From NCBI GenBank assembly GCA_025642075.2, contig JAODUO010000432.1, forward strand, positions 323,501 to 387,500: DNA of 64,000 nt, given 5' to 3'. Positions 10,010-23,226 of the stretch are shown piece after piece; the first letter of the stretch is position 1, and the number at the start of each line of letters is the position of its first letter. A program made the translations under genes and the position numbers. The notes under the pieces were generated by a model, which did not search any database, had not been told where the DNA came from, and saw only the letters and a list, made by a program, of their open reading frames with translations. This DNA is from Ridgeia piscesae. Its lineage: Eukaryota > Annelida > Polychaeta > Sabellida > Siboglinidae.

Positions 10010-10810
10010 CCACGGTGCCTGAAAAACTAAGGCAAGCCAGCGCAAGAAACGCAAACTCAGTGATGTGGCGTAAGAATGTATCTGTATCCAAGTGCCAAGG
10101 TAATAAAAAACTGTATTTGGGATATTTTTACCGACAGTTGAACGCTAGGGCACCTAAAAGTATCGCTGGCAGAATTGCACAACAAACCTCTACATCCGTA
10201 GTAGGCCAATATTCAAACTGCCATCATCGCCGGTGACTTCAGTTTGTGGATGGAAGAGGGGACACAATCGAAGTGTTAGCACACATGCAGTGATTCTGTA
10301 AACGTTAGAAAGCTGCTGGATATAAAGAAATATTCCAGTGTTAAATGCGGCGTAAACGCGAAATCACAAGACGTTCTTCAAACGGTTTGTTGGCGTCGGT
10401 TTTTAGCACAAATGCTAACCTCGTGTTCCATGTAGAAGTAGCACCCGGAATGAGCGATCATCCTGCATGATCACATGACTTGTCGTCCTGATGCGTACTT
10501 CCAGCAATGACATACTGCGCGGAAACATGGGCACTCACCACCCAAGCAAAGAACAAGCTACCACCCGCATAAACAATGATGTGAAGAAGCATCGTAAACA
10601 CCACATTGGACAGACACATCTGGGTAAGAGGAAATACAAAAGTCACAGACGTGATTGAAAAAGTTAGAAGGCGGAAATGAACCTGGGCACGGCACGTCAA
10701 TAGAATACTAGATATTACACATTGCATATAACACGCCCTAGCACCACCTGGATAAGGGCAAGGATCTAGAAGGGACCAAGGGGAGACGATGGAGAGACGA
10801 ACCAGAAACG
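10010..10810 (+). pseudogene. Degraded non-LTR retrotransposon ORF2: endonuclease pieces and C-terminal tail
   Basis: In shifting plus frames there is YLGYFYRQLN (near 10118-10147), resembling the gxFYRPPN motif of APE-type endonucleases, then AIIAGDFS (10219-10242), the GDFN catalytic block, then GMSDH (10449-10463), the SDH catalytic block. About 200 bp further on come WARHVNRI and RRWRDE (10682-10801), typical of the ORF2 C-terminal tail. The RT domain that should lie between them is missing, so the copy has a large internal deletion plus frameshifts and stops. It would have nicked target DNA and primed reverse transcription when intact. Confidence 0.6.
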
Positions 10811-11422
10811 TAAGCCATTGGAGTGGTGAATAATGTGCTTTGTGTGTGTGCGTGTGAGTTTTCGTGCGTGCATATACATTTCAGGATAAAACTCATTTGT
10901 CAGCCAACGTCTGCACGTGTTCGCGGTCGTTTTGGGGTCATCTTCTTGCAAGTGTAGCCAAATAAGTTTGCTTCATCCACAACGAAATTGGCCCAAGTGT
11001 TTATCACAACATACTCAATTATTAATCTTTGGATGTAAAGGTTTGTTAATACAAATCATGTTATTTAAAGGCACGTCGCTGCGTAAGCTCATCACTCGAA
11101 TGCACTGAGTTTCCCACGAGCTCAAATAACCCATGAATAAATTATCGTAAAATGTGGCATGCGTTACTTTTTATTACTAGATGTGGTGGCGCGTTTTTAT
11201 TATTTGTCACTTAATTTATTTATCGATATCACGTTGTGATTGTGTATATATCGTTGTTCAACGCTGATTATGTACCCGCCCCCTTAGGATCGTGGTTTTC
11301 TTTACCCATCCACTTCCTTCTTCACGATCTACAAAACTGACCATTAAAACGTTAAAGCAAAGGTGTCAGATCCTAGGTTTTATCTTTTCATTTAATTTAC
11401 GTTCTTATAACTACAACATGCA
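10811..11422. other. No gene recognised
   Basis: AT-rich sequence with a short GT/GC-type simple repeat near 10840-10870. No domain, splice signal or repeat copy was recognised. Confidence 0.4.
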
Positions 11423-11695
11423 TGTTGAAGGTTTACTGTCTGCCAGTTTGTGTTTAGTTGCTTTACTAACCTCGGAATAATGTTCGCAATTTGAATGAAT
11501 CCCCCTGCAACACGTTCATATGATAAACAAAACGTCCAGTTTCAAAACAACATTAATTGACAATAGTGTCGAAGCGAGCAGAGTTGAAATCACAATGCCC
11601 TTTGGTGTTTAACTTTCCCACGTCTTATTCAGCAGACTTCCCGTTACATATAACTGCTCCGCCAATTGTGGGCAGAGGTGCTGGCAGCCTGTTCT
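11423..11695 (+). repeat. Interspersed repeat, copy 1 of 2
   Basis: It matches 18887-19155 in the same orientation at roughly 75% by eye. Shared blocks include GAAGGTTTACTG, ATGTTCGCAATTTGAA, CAGACTTCCCGTTA and GGCCAATT/GCCAATT followed by GGCAGA. No ends, coding or RNA-derived promoter were recognised, so the class is unknown. Confidence 0.75.
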
Positions 11696-14033
11696 GACAG
11701 TATTTACTGTCGATTGCTCCATTCCCTAGAGGGAGCCACTTTGGCTACGTGTCTCCACTACTTGCAGAGGATGCGTGTTGTTTGGAACTACCTAAAATTA
11801 TCTGCAACTCGATCTGCAGATGTGAATCGAAATCCCAGAAGCTTTCATGGACGAAATCGAGGTTCATCCCTCTTGACCACGTAATGTGAGCTTTTATTCA
11901 TCAATGTAATCCGGATGTGATGACGCGCAGCCGTGCATTACTCCAGTGACACGGGCCGCGTTAAACATACAACTGACAGACTCCCGCTGACCAGAACAAT
12001 CGCGCCCGTGCAGTGCGTGGCGATGGACGGTGATTCGATTAGGCGTTGATACACAGATATAAATCTAATAGAGGCTGATGAACGCTACACGTGTTCTAAG
12101 CCTCGTCGTGACGAGCTCTAATGCAGTTTACGAAGACGTGACACATTAAGTGGTATGGGACGAGAAACGACGCCCCAAATGGGAGAAACACAGATTGATG
12201 GCAGCTATAGACAGCCTGCAGATTTAATTATCTCCACTATGGCGTCCAGTCAAGTAGCGTTTGAATGGCGTCTAGATGGATGTCAATCTAAGATTGATTA
12301 ATAAATCCATATTTCCGAAAACTCAAATCAGTGGCTGTCTGTGTCTACAGAGGGCAGGGGTTCAACCCAACGGAAACGTAGTTTTAATGATTATTTTGAA
12401 TATTCATAAAATACAACAAACACGCTATAAATATACGTGTAGGCATATTTTATCAATGTAATTATTCGTATATGACCTCTATAAATAAAATGATCTAAAA
12501 AAAAATGACACACAAAATATAAACGCATAAGCTTAGACGCTATTACTTGTTTTTGTATTACCACTTCAGTCTAATAAATCTGAAACACCACGTGATGTCG
12601 CAATAGCAGTTTAATTGTGCGCTTGATTACAAACAATATTTATGTCAAACTTACAATAAGTTAACTTATATTAAGGGTGAATTTCTTTATTTTACTATAG
12701 TATAGACATCATGCAGGTTGTGGACCTGTGTAACTGAATCTATGTGACGTTCGCACTCCATTGGGGTCTATTAGCGCGTAGCCTAGTATTAGTACAACAT
12801 ATAACTTATTAAAGCAACACAGATCTGCGTCGCTTCTGTCAAAAAACACACAAGCTCCTATTTGTGCATTCGACTTTGCCTACAACCGCAACTAAAACGG
12901 TTTAAATATTAATGAATTCGCCAACGTTGCCACCAAAGCCACACGATTTTATTGCTACTGCTGCTAAGCGGTTTGCAGACCGGTGAGAGCAAAAACTGTT
13001 TCGTTTGCGCTGACGCGATGCGTCGTTTGTGTCAATTTACGACATCTTCGTGGCGCCACTGGTCTTTGCTCGCGGCGGCCTGTCTTGTTTTTGCCGTTGA
13101 CAGCTCTGTCGACAAACGAAATATGTCTCCGCTGATACTCGTAACGAAGCCGTGGCACCCTGGATGTGTGTAGCATTTAAAACGAGGCTATCTGTCCCGC
13201 TAGCTGACGCGTTACCCAGAAACAGCCCAACCGGAAGTGGTAATTATTAACAGGAAGCAGTTGTAACCCTGTACCAGTGTGATGCCAGTAGTATGGAAAC
13301 GATTCAATTTGAAAGGTGTTTGCCGAAGGGATGCGTGACTCCGTAATCATTATATTAATAACGGGAACAATTCTAGTACCTTTCAGGAAAGTTTGGAAGT
13401 TGAAATAATAATCGTTTGGTATTGGCATGACGGCATTGGTAGATGTAAGCATGTTCATTGTGCCAGGCTGTTAGTGTTAGTGTTTAATCAATTATTTATA
13501 TTCTTCGAGTCTAGCCGAGTAACCCAGCGATGCTTGGGAAAGGCAATCACCCGTTTGAAAAATGATTGCGTTACATTATTTCACCGTGTCCCAGAAATAC
13601 GCGTGTGCAGTGACGACTTTCAAAAGCTAACATTTTTTAAATATGCAGAAATCTAACGACAGTTATATAATATACGGATTAATTATGTTTACGATATATA
13701 GAAAGGCATAAAATTCCGCGGATGGAGCTCCACGAATATGCTTTTTGAAATATTGAGCCTCCAAAGTTTTCCAACCCCCGGGCGATTATCACAAAATATT
13801 CAACATGCTAATTAACACGTATAAGGCATAGCAATATCTGTGCCACTGGTATAGCGGTGACGACTTTCAAGAGCTTTTAAATGACCAAAAATGAAATCTA
13901 ACGATCTATCTACTATTATTAGATCATAAAGCCTTTTTAAAGGTATGTTTTATCATTATGTTATCATAGTATAGTAATTGTTTTATTTATATAAAAAGGC
14001 AATCTATACGTTAACTTCAGTAAACATATTTTT
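11696..14033. other. CpG-rich intergenic sequence, no firm gene
   Basis: CpG is frequent in places (I count about 21 in 12001-12300). A 51-codon plus frame at 13018-13173 starts with a signal-peptide-like WSLLAAACLVFAV segment but has no other support. A local duplication (GTGACGACTTTCAA.AGCT..AAATCTAACGA) occurs at about 13608-13658 and 13856-13904. No known domain was recognised. Confidence 0.4.
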
Positions 14034-14037
14034 AAAA
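14034..14037 (-). terminator. Pol III TTTT terminator of tRNA-Val
   Basis: On the minus strand a TTTT run begins 13 nt past the tRNA 3' end. That is a normal position for RNA polymerase III termination. Confidence 0.7.
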
Positions 14038-14049
14038 TAAAGTGCCCAT

Positions 14050-14122
14050 TGGTTTCGCTGGGTTTCGAACCCAGGACCTTTCGCGTGTGAGGCGAACGTG
14101 ATAACCACTACACTACGAAACC
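14050..14122 (-). tRNA. tRNA-Val (anticodon CAC)
   Basis: Read on the minus strand, the 73 bases fold into a full cloverleaf. The acceptor stem is GGTTTCG/CGAAACC with discriminator A. The D-arm region contains TAGTGTAGTGGTTATCA, which also serves as the A box. The anticodon loop is CTCACAC with anticodon CAC, and the T arm is CTGGG-TTCGAAA-CCCAG with the B box GGTTCGAAACC. It has no encoded CCA and no intron. It closely resembles the metazoan Val-CAC tRNA and looks functional. It stands alone among simple repeats rather than at the head of a SINE. Confidence 0.97.
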
Positions 14123-14390
14123 TGCCACGGGTAATGCGTCCAAATATAGCTCAGCGAACAATGCGCGTACATTCCACGCGCTAATATTGACTATTTTTAC
14201 TTCGATGTTCTTCGGATGTGTTATTGGACAGGTGTTGTTTAAAATTGTTGTCTACGAAGTTTCAACTTATACACATGCATACTTATAAATATGGATATAT
14301 GCGTAGGCATACGTACCTACATAACTACATACACGTACTATGTATTCAACGTACTTACGAATAAACCCATGACCTAGTCCTAGGGCTAGG

Positions 14391-16330
<1,940 letters not shown>

Positions 16331-16508
16331 TGCGTGTGCGTGTGCGTGTGCGTGTGCGTGTGCGTGTGCGTGTGCGTGTGCGTGTGCGTGTGCGTGTGCG
16401 TGTGCGTGTGCGTGTGCGTGTGCGTGTGCGTGTGCGTGTGCGTGTGCGTGCGTGCGTGCGCGTGCGCGTGCGCGTGCGCGTGCGCGTGCGCGTGCGCGTG
16501 TGTGTGCG
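16331..16508. repeat. (TGCGTG)n then (GCGCGT)n microsatellite
   Basis: About 20 copies of the hexamer GTGCGT pass through GCGT units into GCGCGT units. Strict purine-pyrimidine alternation makes it a strong Z-DNA candidate. The open frames (VRVRVR, CVCVCV and THTH on the other strand) are repeat artefacts. Confidence 0.97.
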
Positions 16509-16851
16509 CGCTTAGTTTTGACTCGCCATAAGTCAGACTGACAGAATATGTAGGGCCCCTACAAATACTGAGTTGGGAGACGAGAATATAAATAGGAGGG
16601 GCCGAGAACGGACGGGGGAGGTGAAAGACCACGTGGTCAAAACAGGTCTTGTAGGGGGAAGACGGACCGCAGCAACAGACACGAATAGGTGGGGGAAATC
16701 GCTGAAAGGACAACGCGGACCGAAAGGTGGAGTCGGTTTGGAGGTGAACCGTTATATTATTGGGATGTTTGTCTTAGTCGACCTTCCATAAGTCGCGCTT
16801 GTTTCGGTCGAGACTGCCCACGAGCTGGACGGGCGGGCGGCGACCAGTCAA

Positions 16852-17073
16852 CGGACGGACGGACGGACGGACGGACGGACGGACGGACGGACGGACGGAC
16901 GGACGGACGGACGGACGGACGGACGGACGGACGGACGGACGGACGGACGGACGGACGGACGGACGGACGGACGGACGGACGGACGGACGGACGGAAGGAC
17001 GGAAGGACGGAAGGACGGAAGGACGGAAGGACGGAAGGACGGAAGGACGGAAGGACGGAAGGACGGACGGATG
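16852..17073. repeat. (GGAC)n passing into (GGAAGGAC)n
   Basis: About 35 GGAC units are followed by about nine 8-bp GGAAGGAC units. The second block is a point-mutated dimer of the first that spread as a new unit. The stop-free frames (DGRT; RPSV on the other strand) are not genes. Confidence 0.97.
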
Positions 17074-17794
17074 ACATGTTTACCATTTGTAAAGCTTAAT
17101 TATTAATTATCAGATAGATTGTAGAGACAAATATATGATTCGCTGTGTCCGTCCCGAGCGCTAATTGTGGAAACCAGGACGGTCGTTCGTTTTTCCAAGA
17201 CCGTGGACGCTGATCTATACGTCCGTCTCGTTTGACCGGTGTCGGTCTGATATCGGTGGGTAGGTATAGATAAACAGTGGCATGTCCGTGATATATTGAC
17301 GCAATGTTGGGTGTTATCGATTCCCACCGAAGGAACTGCGCTACTTCTAAGCAGCAGACACGTCTATCTGTGTCTACCATCTCACATCAGAATTGCTTGA
17401 GTTGGTTATATATGTACCGAGCACGTCTCGCCAACGTCGCTCTACGTCATCCGTTATTGCATCTTTGGTAAAGACGTCCTGCGGGCGCGCCGCTAGAGGC
17501 GATTTGAAGCGTTCAGTACCTGACCTCGTACGTAGCAGTGGGCCCCGTCAAGCTGACAAAATGTCGCTCGCGGGAATTTGTCGAGCATTCCGACGAACTT
17601 TTTTTGTTGATATCATTATTTACGACAGAAACGTAGGACAAAGTTGATTGAACGATGACCGACACATGTATGCAGGAAAAACTTATACAGCTGTATGACA
17701 AACGACATGCCGCCAGAGTAACGCAATGAACACGCACGCGCGCATGCATGCACACATGTACGCTCGTACACACGCACACCATATATAAGCACGC

Positions 17795-17844
17795 ACCACG
17801 CTCATACGCACACACGCGATCGTGTGTGTGCGTATGAGCGTGGT
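17795..17844. repeat. 50-bp near-perfect palindrome
   Basis: Arms 17795-17818 and 17821-17844 are reverse complements over 24 bp with one mismatch, separated by AT. They start ACCACGCTCATACGCACACA. It could extrude as a cruciform or fold as an RNA hairpin. Confidence 0.95.
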
Positions 17845-18886
17845 AAGGCAAAGCTTTAGAGAGTTCACGTGGTTCATCCAACTACACGTGGCTGGTAACA
17901 TAGCAAAAAAACATACGCTGAACACGTACGTGGTCATCATCAATATGTGTTTTTGATTTATTTGGGGATCGCCAATTATCGCGGTTGGAATAACTTGGAA
18001 TGTGGAGAGACTGTCGTTCAAAATGTGAATGTACACAGAGGAATGTATCGCAAAACGTGTTTGTTTGCATCGTTTTGGGCAGCATATGTGTGTCTGCGAA
18101 CTGGTCATTAGGCCTACTTACAATGTTGAAAACAACAGGCCTAATGTAACATATGCACTGGCACTGCACTGCCAAGGGGGCAAGACATCTTAAATCTTAA
18201 AACGTGTTCACCTAGACCTACAGTTGTCGAATTAAAATCGTTGTTTTATGGAAAAGAAAAAGAAGCTCGAAAGTCAACAAACTATAGATGGGTTCAGCGT
18301 CCATGTTTATTGACTTTACGGACATTTTGTTAGGCAACAGAGCACATGACGGATAAAACCGGGCGTAGAAGAAACGAAATATCAGATGCCCAGAGGCGTT
18401 GCCAATTGGAAGGCATGGAAGCAACGAGACGTGACCTTGTGACCTTATGCCACGGATCAAATTCGGTATTGTGATAGAACCATCTCGCAGGTGTTATCGT
18501 GACGAACAGTAAGAACAGCAATCTCGTTTGATGTTTTACTCGCCTGTTGAATTAAACGAAGCGCGCCTTGGCTGGCGCGCCCCCTGGGGACAGAGGCGGG
18601 ATTAATTGCCCCCTCCCCCGGGTGGCACTGCGGGCCTGGCCATGTTTTGTTTATTGCTTCGCTTCATGCATACGTTTGACCTTTTCCCGAGTTCACGTGT
18701 ATCCTGACTTAATCAATAATGAAAATAATTAATGCTCTTAGCTGAAATGGAAACGTAGTACGTAAAGAAATTGCGAGGCCGTAAACAGGAAGACTAATCA
18801 GAACGGAAGTTCATTCTGATCTGCGCCATGTTGCATGAGTGTAAGTTTATATATCGAGGGTGCCATTTCCTGTGTATTTTTATTTG
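17845..18886. other. No gene recognised
   Basis: Unique-looking sequence. Minus-strand frames at 17882-18175 and 18218-18460 have no recognisable domain. Confidence 0.35.
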
Positions 18887-19155
18887 AAGGTTTACTGCCT
18901 GCCAGTTTTTGTTTTAGTTACTTTTATTAAGCTCAGAACAATGTTCGCAATTTGAAAGATTCTGCCTGCCACACATTCAAATGATAAAGAAAACATCCAG
19001 ATTGAAAACACAAATGATTGGCACTAATGCCGAGGTGAGCAGAGTTAACCCCAATACCCTCTGATGTGTCATTTTCCCACGTTCTAGACAGCAGACTTCC
19101 CGTTATAAAATTAATATCTGCTCGGCCAATTCTTGGCAGAAGAGCTGGCACCCTC
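18887..19155 (+). repeat. Interspersed repeat, copy 2 of 2
   Basis: Direct-orientation partner of 11423-11695, about 7.5 kb apart. The similarity starts at TTGAAGGTTTACTG and ends near GCAGAAGAGCTGGCA, which suggests defined repeat edges rather than a larger duplication. Confidence 0.75.
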
Positions 19156-19599
19156 CATTTAAGTTTCCAGACAACCAGTGTAACATGTTCTGTTTATTTT
19201 AAAGCACTCCCGTAAGTCAGGCGTTGATAAAATTTACTTTGTGGATTTATCATAGCGATAGGCTAACGTCGTTGTATGTCTCCTACGAGACACCGGCGTC
19301 AACTCAGTTCTTTCTGTGTTCAAACGGCATACGCTCTCACAAGCCACTGGCCTCCGATTTACCCACTGATGCCCTACTTCATACTTATTGAGAGTAATCA
19401 ACTTTAGAGTTTGGTTCTAATCCTGCCTTTTCTAAGAGGCATTTCTTCTACCAGGTAATTGCAGCATGGTCTCTAGATGTCGTTACTGGTGTTTCCTTCT
19501 TCAGGTGAAGCAGTGGTTGGTTATACGGTGCTCTGCTGGGGTGCGAGACGGGTGGGGTGAGCTATCGGGGAGCTTTTTATGCCATTCATCCGGTGCTCT

Positions 19600-19802
19600 G
19601 GGGTCCGAGGCGGATGGAGGTAAACCGCAACTTGTCGGTGTGAATCGGCTCGGTGGAAGGCCGGCGAGACGGTGGAGAGACGAACTAGACGACTACTGGA
19701 AGCGCACCATCTGGCAGAGGATAGCGCAAGATAGGCAGATGTGGAAGCAACATGCTGAGGCCTTCGCCCAACCACGGGACACTATGGCTGCACAATGAAG
19801 AT

Positions 19803-19803
<1 letters not shown>
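19600..19803 (+). pseudogene. LINE ORF2 C-terminal tail, 5'-truncated copy
   Basis: A plus frame ending at 19798 reads [16 protein letters not shown], then [12 protein letters not shown], then AEAF and a stop. GRP.RRW.DEL and WQ..AQDR..WK..AEAF are hallmarks of the C terminus of ORF2 in many invertebrate non-LTR retrotransposons. The stop is followed at once by a TGAAGATGAC trailer and a huge TA/GT microsatellite, as expected for a 3' end with a simple-repeat tail. Nothing upstream of about 19600 is recognisable, so the copy is 5' truncated and not functional, although this tail is still in frame. Confidence 0.7.
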
Positions 19804-20163
<360 letters not shown>

Positions 20164-20164
<1 letters not shown>

Positions 20165-20739
20165 GAACTGATGCTAACTGCGATAGATGCAAAAACCAAT
20201 CGGTCAGACGCAATGCTACGTTTATCGTGTTACATGTTATTGTTTCCAGAACAAATACCACCAGATGTGATGAAAAACATTGGCAGCAATTTTGCAAGTT
20301 ATGTTTTTGTTGTCGGTATTGTTAGAAAAATATGTGGAAAATGAATCACGATTCCGGATAACAGACATCGAGGTAAGCCTAATTAGTCGGGGAGGAATTT
20401 GCGAAACAACCGCACAACTTCAGACCAGACGGAAAGGGATGTGGTGTAACTTGTGCAGTAATAACCTTGCTCCCTTTCCGATGACAGCCACCTATTAGAA
20501 AATGCAATGATCTAAGCATCTAAACATGAAATATTATTAGGCATCATCAATACGCTCGGCAAGTTGCTCTTCGTAGTACAACTAATTGACAGGTCTGTTG
20601 GACAAGTAATGATTACCTTACATAATCTTGCACTAAGACCCGTAACAGAGTGGATCGAAATAATATAATTTCGTGTAGGTTTTAAGACAGCATTTTACAT
20701 GTCCATCGAAATGAAACAGATCCTACCAGAACCCGTCCG
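20164..20739. other. No gene recognised
   Basis: Unique-looking sequence without a domain, splice context or repeat match. Confidence 0.35.
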
Positions 20740-21121
20740 CCGTCCGTCGGTCACTTTCCGTCCGTCGGTCACTCTCTGTCCGTCGGTCACTCTCTGTCCG
20801 TCGGTCACTCTCAGTCCGTCGGTCACTCTCTGTCCTTCGGTCACTCTCTGTCCGTCGGTCACTCTCTGTCCGTCGATCACTCTCTGTCCGTCGGTCACTC
20901 TCTGTCCTCGGTCACTCTCTGTCCGTCGGTCACTCTCTGTCCGTCGGTCACTCTCTGTCCGTCAGTCACTCTCTGTCCGTCGGTCACTCTCTGTCCATCG
21001 GTCACTCTCTGTCCGTCGGTCACTCTCTGTCCGTCGGTCACTCTCTGTCCGTCGGTCACTCTCAGTCCGTCGGTCACTCTCTGTCCTTCGGTCACTCTCA
21101 GTCCGACGGTCACTCTCTGTC
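20740..21121. repeat. 18-bp minisatellite, about 21 copies
   Basis: The unit is GTCCGTCGGTCACTCTCT with point variants. Because 18 is a multiple of three, frames stay open and give hexapeptide repeats (PSVTLC or SVRRSL on plus, RVTDGQ on minus). One unit near 20904 is a base short and shifts the frame, which argues against coding. Confidence 0.95.
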
Positions 21122-21124
21122 ATC

Positions 21125-21147
21125 ACGGTACTCTGAGGAAGTACCGT
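21125..21147. repeat. Short perfect hairpin at the minisatellite edge
   Basis: ACGGTACT and AGTACCGT flank a 7-base loop immediately after the 18-bp array. Confidence 0.8.
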
Positions 21148-21684
21148 AGCCGTCACAGAGAATCCAGACATGCCGGTGTCAGATAGAATATGGACCCTCA
21201 TAGAAAATGGACCCGGGGATCTGTAATACATGAGTTAAACCCCCTTATAGAAATTGGACCCCCTTCTAAAAAGCTGACCAAATTGGTAAAACAGTATAAC
21301 GCAGTTCATAGATTGTAACTAAAATATCACAGCCATCATTTATGACACGTTTGTAATAACAGTTTTTAATATCTTTACATTTTAGCCACCATTGCCCTTA
21401 AAATGTTTGTCATCTTTGAATGGGAATACTGTGAATCCTATCAACTGCTAAAATGTTCCGTATTGTGGGATGGTTGAATAATTAAAACTAAGAGTAATAT
21501 TTACTCATTCATTCCTTTATTGTCATTTCAACAAAATGGAATACACGGAGATTTTTTGTTAATGTTTCATGTAAGATGTTTTGAAACTTTGAGTTAATCG
21601 CAGTCTATGGTCAACGTTCATAATTCTCCGTCTTTCACGAATGTTAATTGCAAATACAGTAATTGTAGCGTTCTCGCGAAATGT

Positions 21685-22840
21685 TCACTTCACTGTTTCA
21701 GCTTGTTCATAGTCTGCCAACCAAACTGGTGGTCGTTTCTGTCGGCACGACTTTTGTACAGGCATTGTTTCTTGGGACCTCTCGTTGTTTGGTGAGTCAG
21801 CAGTCTCACTCTCTGCTGACAGTCCTGGTTGCACAATTTCTGGGTTATGCGGCGGTGGTGCACCATGTTGCTCATACTGTTCGTCAGTATGATCGTCACC
21901 TGCATCTTCCATCAAGGTGAGAGGTGGCGGCTCAGATGACTTGTGTAGCCACTTTCGGTTGCGACGATACACACGACCACTCGCAGTCGTCACCATGTAG
22001 GATCGTGGTGATGTGTGCACCGCTGTCACAGTCGCCGGTGTCCACGTCCTTCCCGACTTGATTCTTACGGTGTCACCTCGATCGGGTTTAGACAATTTTT
22101 TCGTCCCTCTGTCGAAGTATGCTTTCGCCTTCCCTTGTCTGTCTGTCAGTCTTCTTCTGCAACTCTGGGCTTGAGCAACGACTCAGTTGTTGGTAAATTG
22201 TCGCACAACTTCCGGCTCATCAGTAGCTGTGCTGGCGAATATGGCATACCCGCTACTGGTGTGTTCCGGTAAGCCAATAGAGCTAAGTGAGGATCTCGGC
22301 TATCCTCATTTGCCTTTCGCATAAGTTGCTTGACGATTCCGATCATCCGCTCGCTCTGTCCGTTGGACGCTGCGTGTTCCGGACTGGACTTTCTCATCTC
22401 GCTACTGTTAAAGGGTCTGCGATCAGAATTTCTGGCAGTCCGTGTCTCGCAAACACTGTCCTGTAATGGCTGATCACCGCATTGGCTGGCATTCTTTGTA
22501 AGAGACACACCTCCGGATACTTGGAGAAGTAGTCCACTATTAGGAGATACGCACTTCCTCCGTACTCAAAGATGTTTGCTCCAAGCTTCTGCCATGGTAG
22601 CAGTGGCACTTCATGTGGAGCTAACGGTTCACGCTAATTCTCCCTCCTGTACTTCAAACAGATCGAGCATTTTGCTATCATCTCGTTGATGTCATTGGAC
22701 ATTGCTGGCCAGTACATGACGAACCGCGCCCGGACACGACATTTCTCCATTCCGAGATGACTTTCGTGGAGCTTTTGCAGCATTTCACTTCTCATACTGT
22801 TGGGTATGACGACACGTTCACCCGCATACACAACTCCTTG
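21685..22840 (-). pseudogene. Ty3/gypsy integrase and pol C-terminal region, broken
   Basis: Integrase would insert the element cDNA into the host genome. The N-terminal zinc domain is visible (HESH near 22770 and CSIC near 22648). The core follows with EYGGSAYLLIVDYFSKYPE (about 22528-22584), but the expected Asp just before it is Asn (GANIF). The stretch that should carry the second catalytic Asp is cut short at ILIAD, where several bases are missing and the frame changes. The third acidic residue survives in NGQSER. The C-terminal part from 22095 (RGDTVRIKSGRTW, YRRNRKWL) is the usual post-integrase region and ends PPVWLADYE. At least three separate frames are needed. Clearly dead. Confidence 0.88.
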
Positions 22841-22849
22841 AATAACATA

Positions 22850-23226
22850 CAGTTTGTCTCTGATTGGCCAGTACTGCCGAATCAGTGGATCACAGTCCCT
22901 ACGATGTCTCGGCCATCATCCAGCTATTGTCTGGCTTAGCTTTACCGTGGTCTCATCTTCCGCAGCAGCGCATTGTACTTTCTGCTTTCGCTGGTTGGAC
23001 GTTCGTGACCAAGCTGTGGATTCTCATGTTTGTGTCAAATTTGATGTCATCACTTTCATGTTCGCTTTCCACGTACGCTCTCGACAGAGTGTCAGCTATG
23101 TACATCGTTGGACCGGGTTAGTAGTTCACATCGAGGTTGTACTTCATGAGTCTTAGCAGCATGGCTTGGATCCGTGGTGACGTTTTGTGGATAGATTTCC
23201 TAGTGATCATTTCCAACGGCATCTAT
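22850..23226 (-). pseudogene. Ty3/gypsy RNase H remnant with internal deletion
   Basis: The RNase H start is visible as KVQIQNDASKTGIDAV (ending near 23210). The sequence then jumps directly to LEMITRKSIHKTSPRIQAM and MYIADTLSRAY, which normally lie roughly 80 residues further on. The middle of the domain, including the conserved Glu and DHKP blocks, is absent. A stop after NLDVNY and a frame change add to the damage. RNase H would remove RNA from the RNA-DNA hybrid during reverse transcription. Confidence 0.8.

Noticed and set aside
13018..13173. 51-codon frame with a signal-peptide-like start
   Set aside because: No donor, homologue or promoter signal clearly supports it, and an opposite-strand frame of similar length overlaps.
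19404..19425. B-box-like GGTTCTAATCC suggesting a tRNA-derived SINE
   Set aside because: No A box at the right distance and no repeat copies in the window.
20699..21136. 145-codon plus frame starting with an ATG outside the array
   Set aside because: One unit is a base short, so the hexapeptide changes mid-way, as expected of noncoding DNA. No other support.
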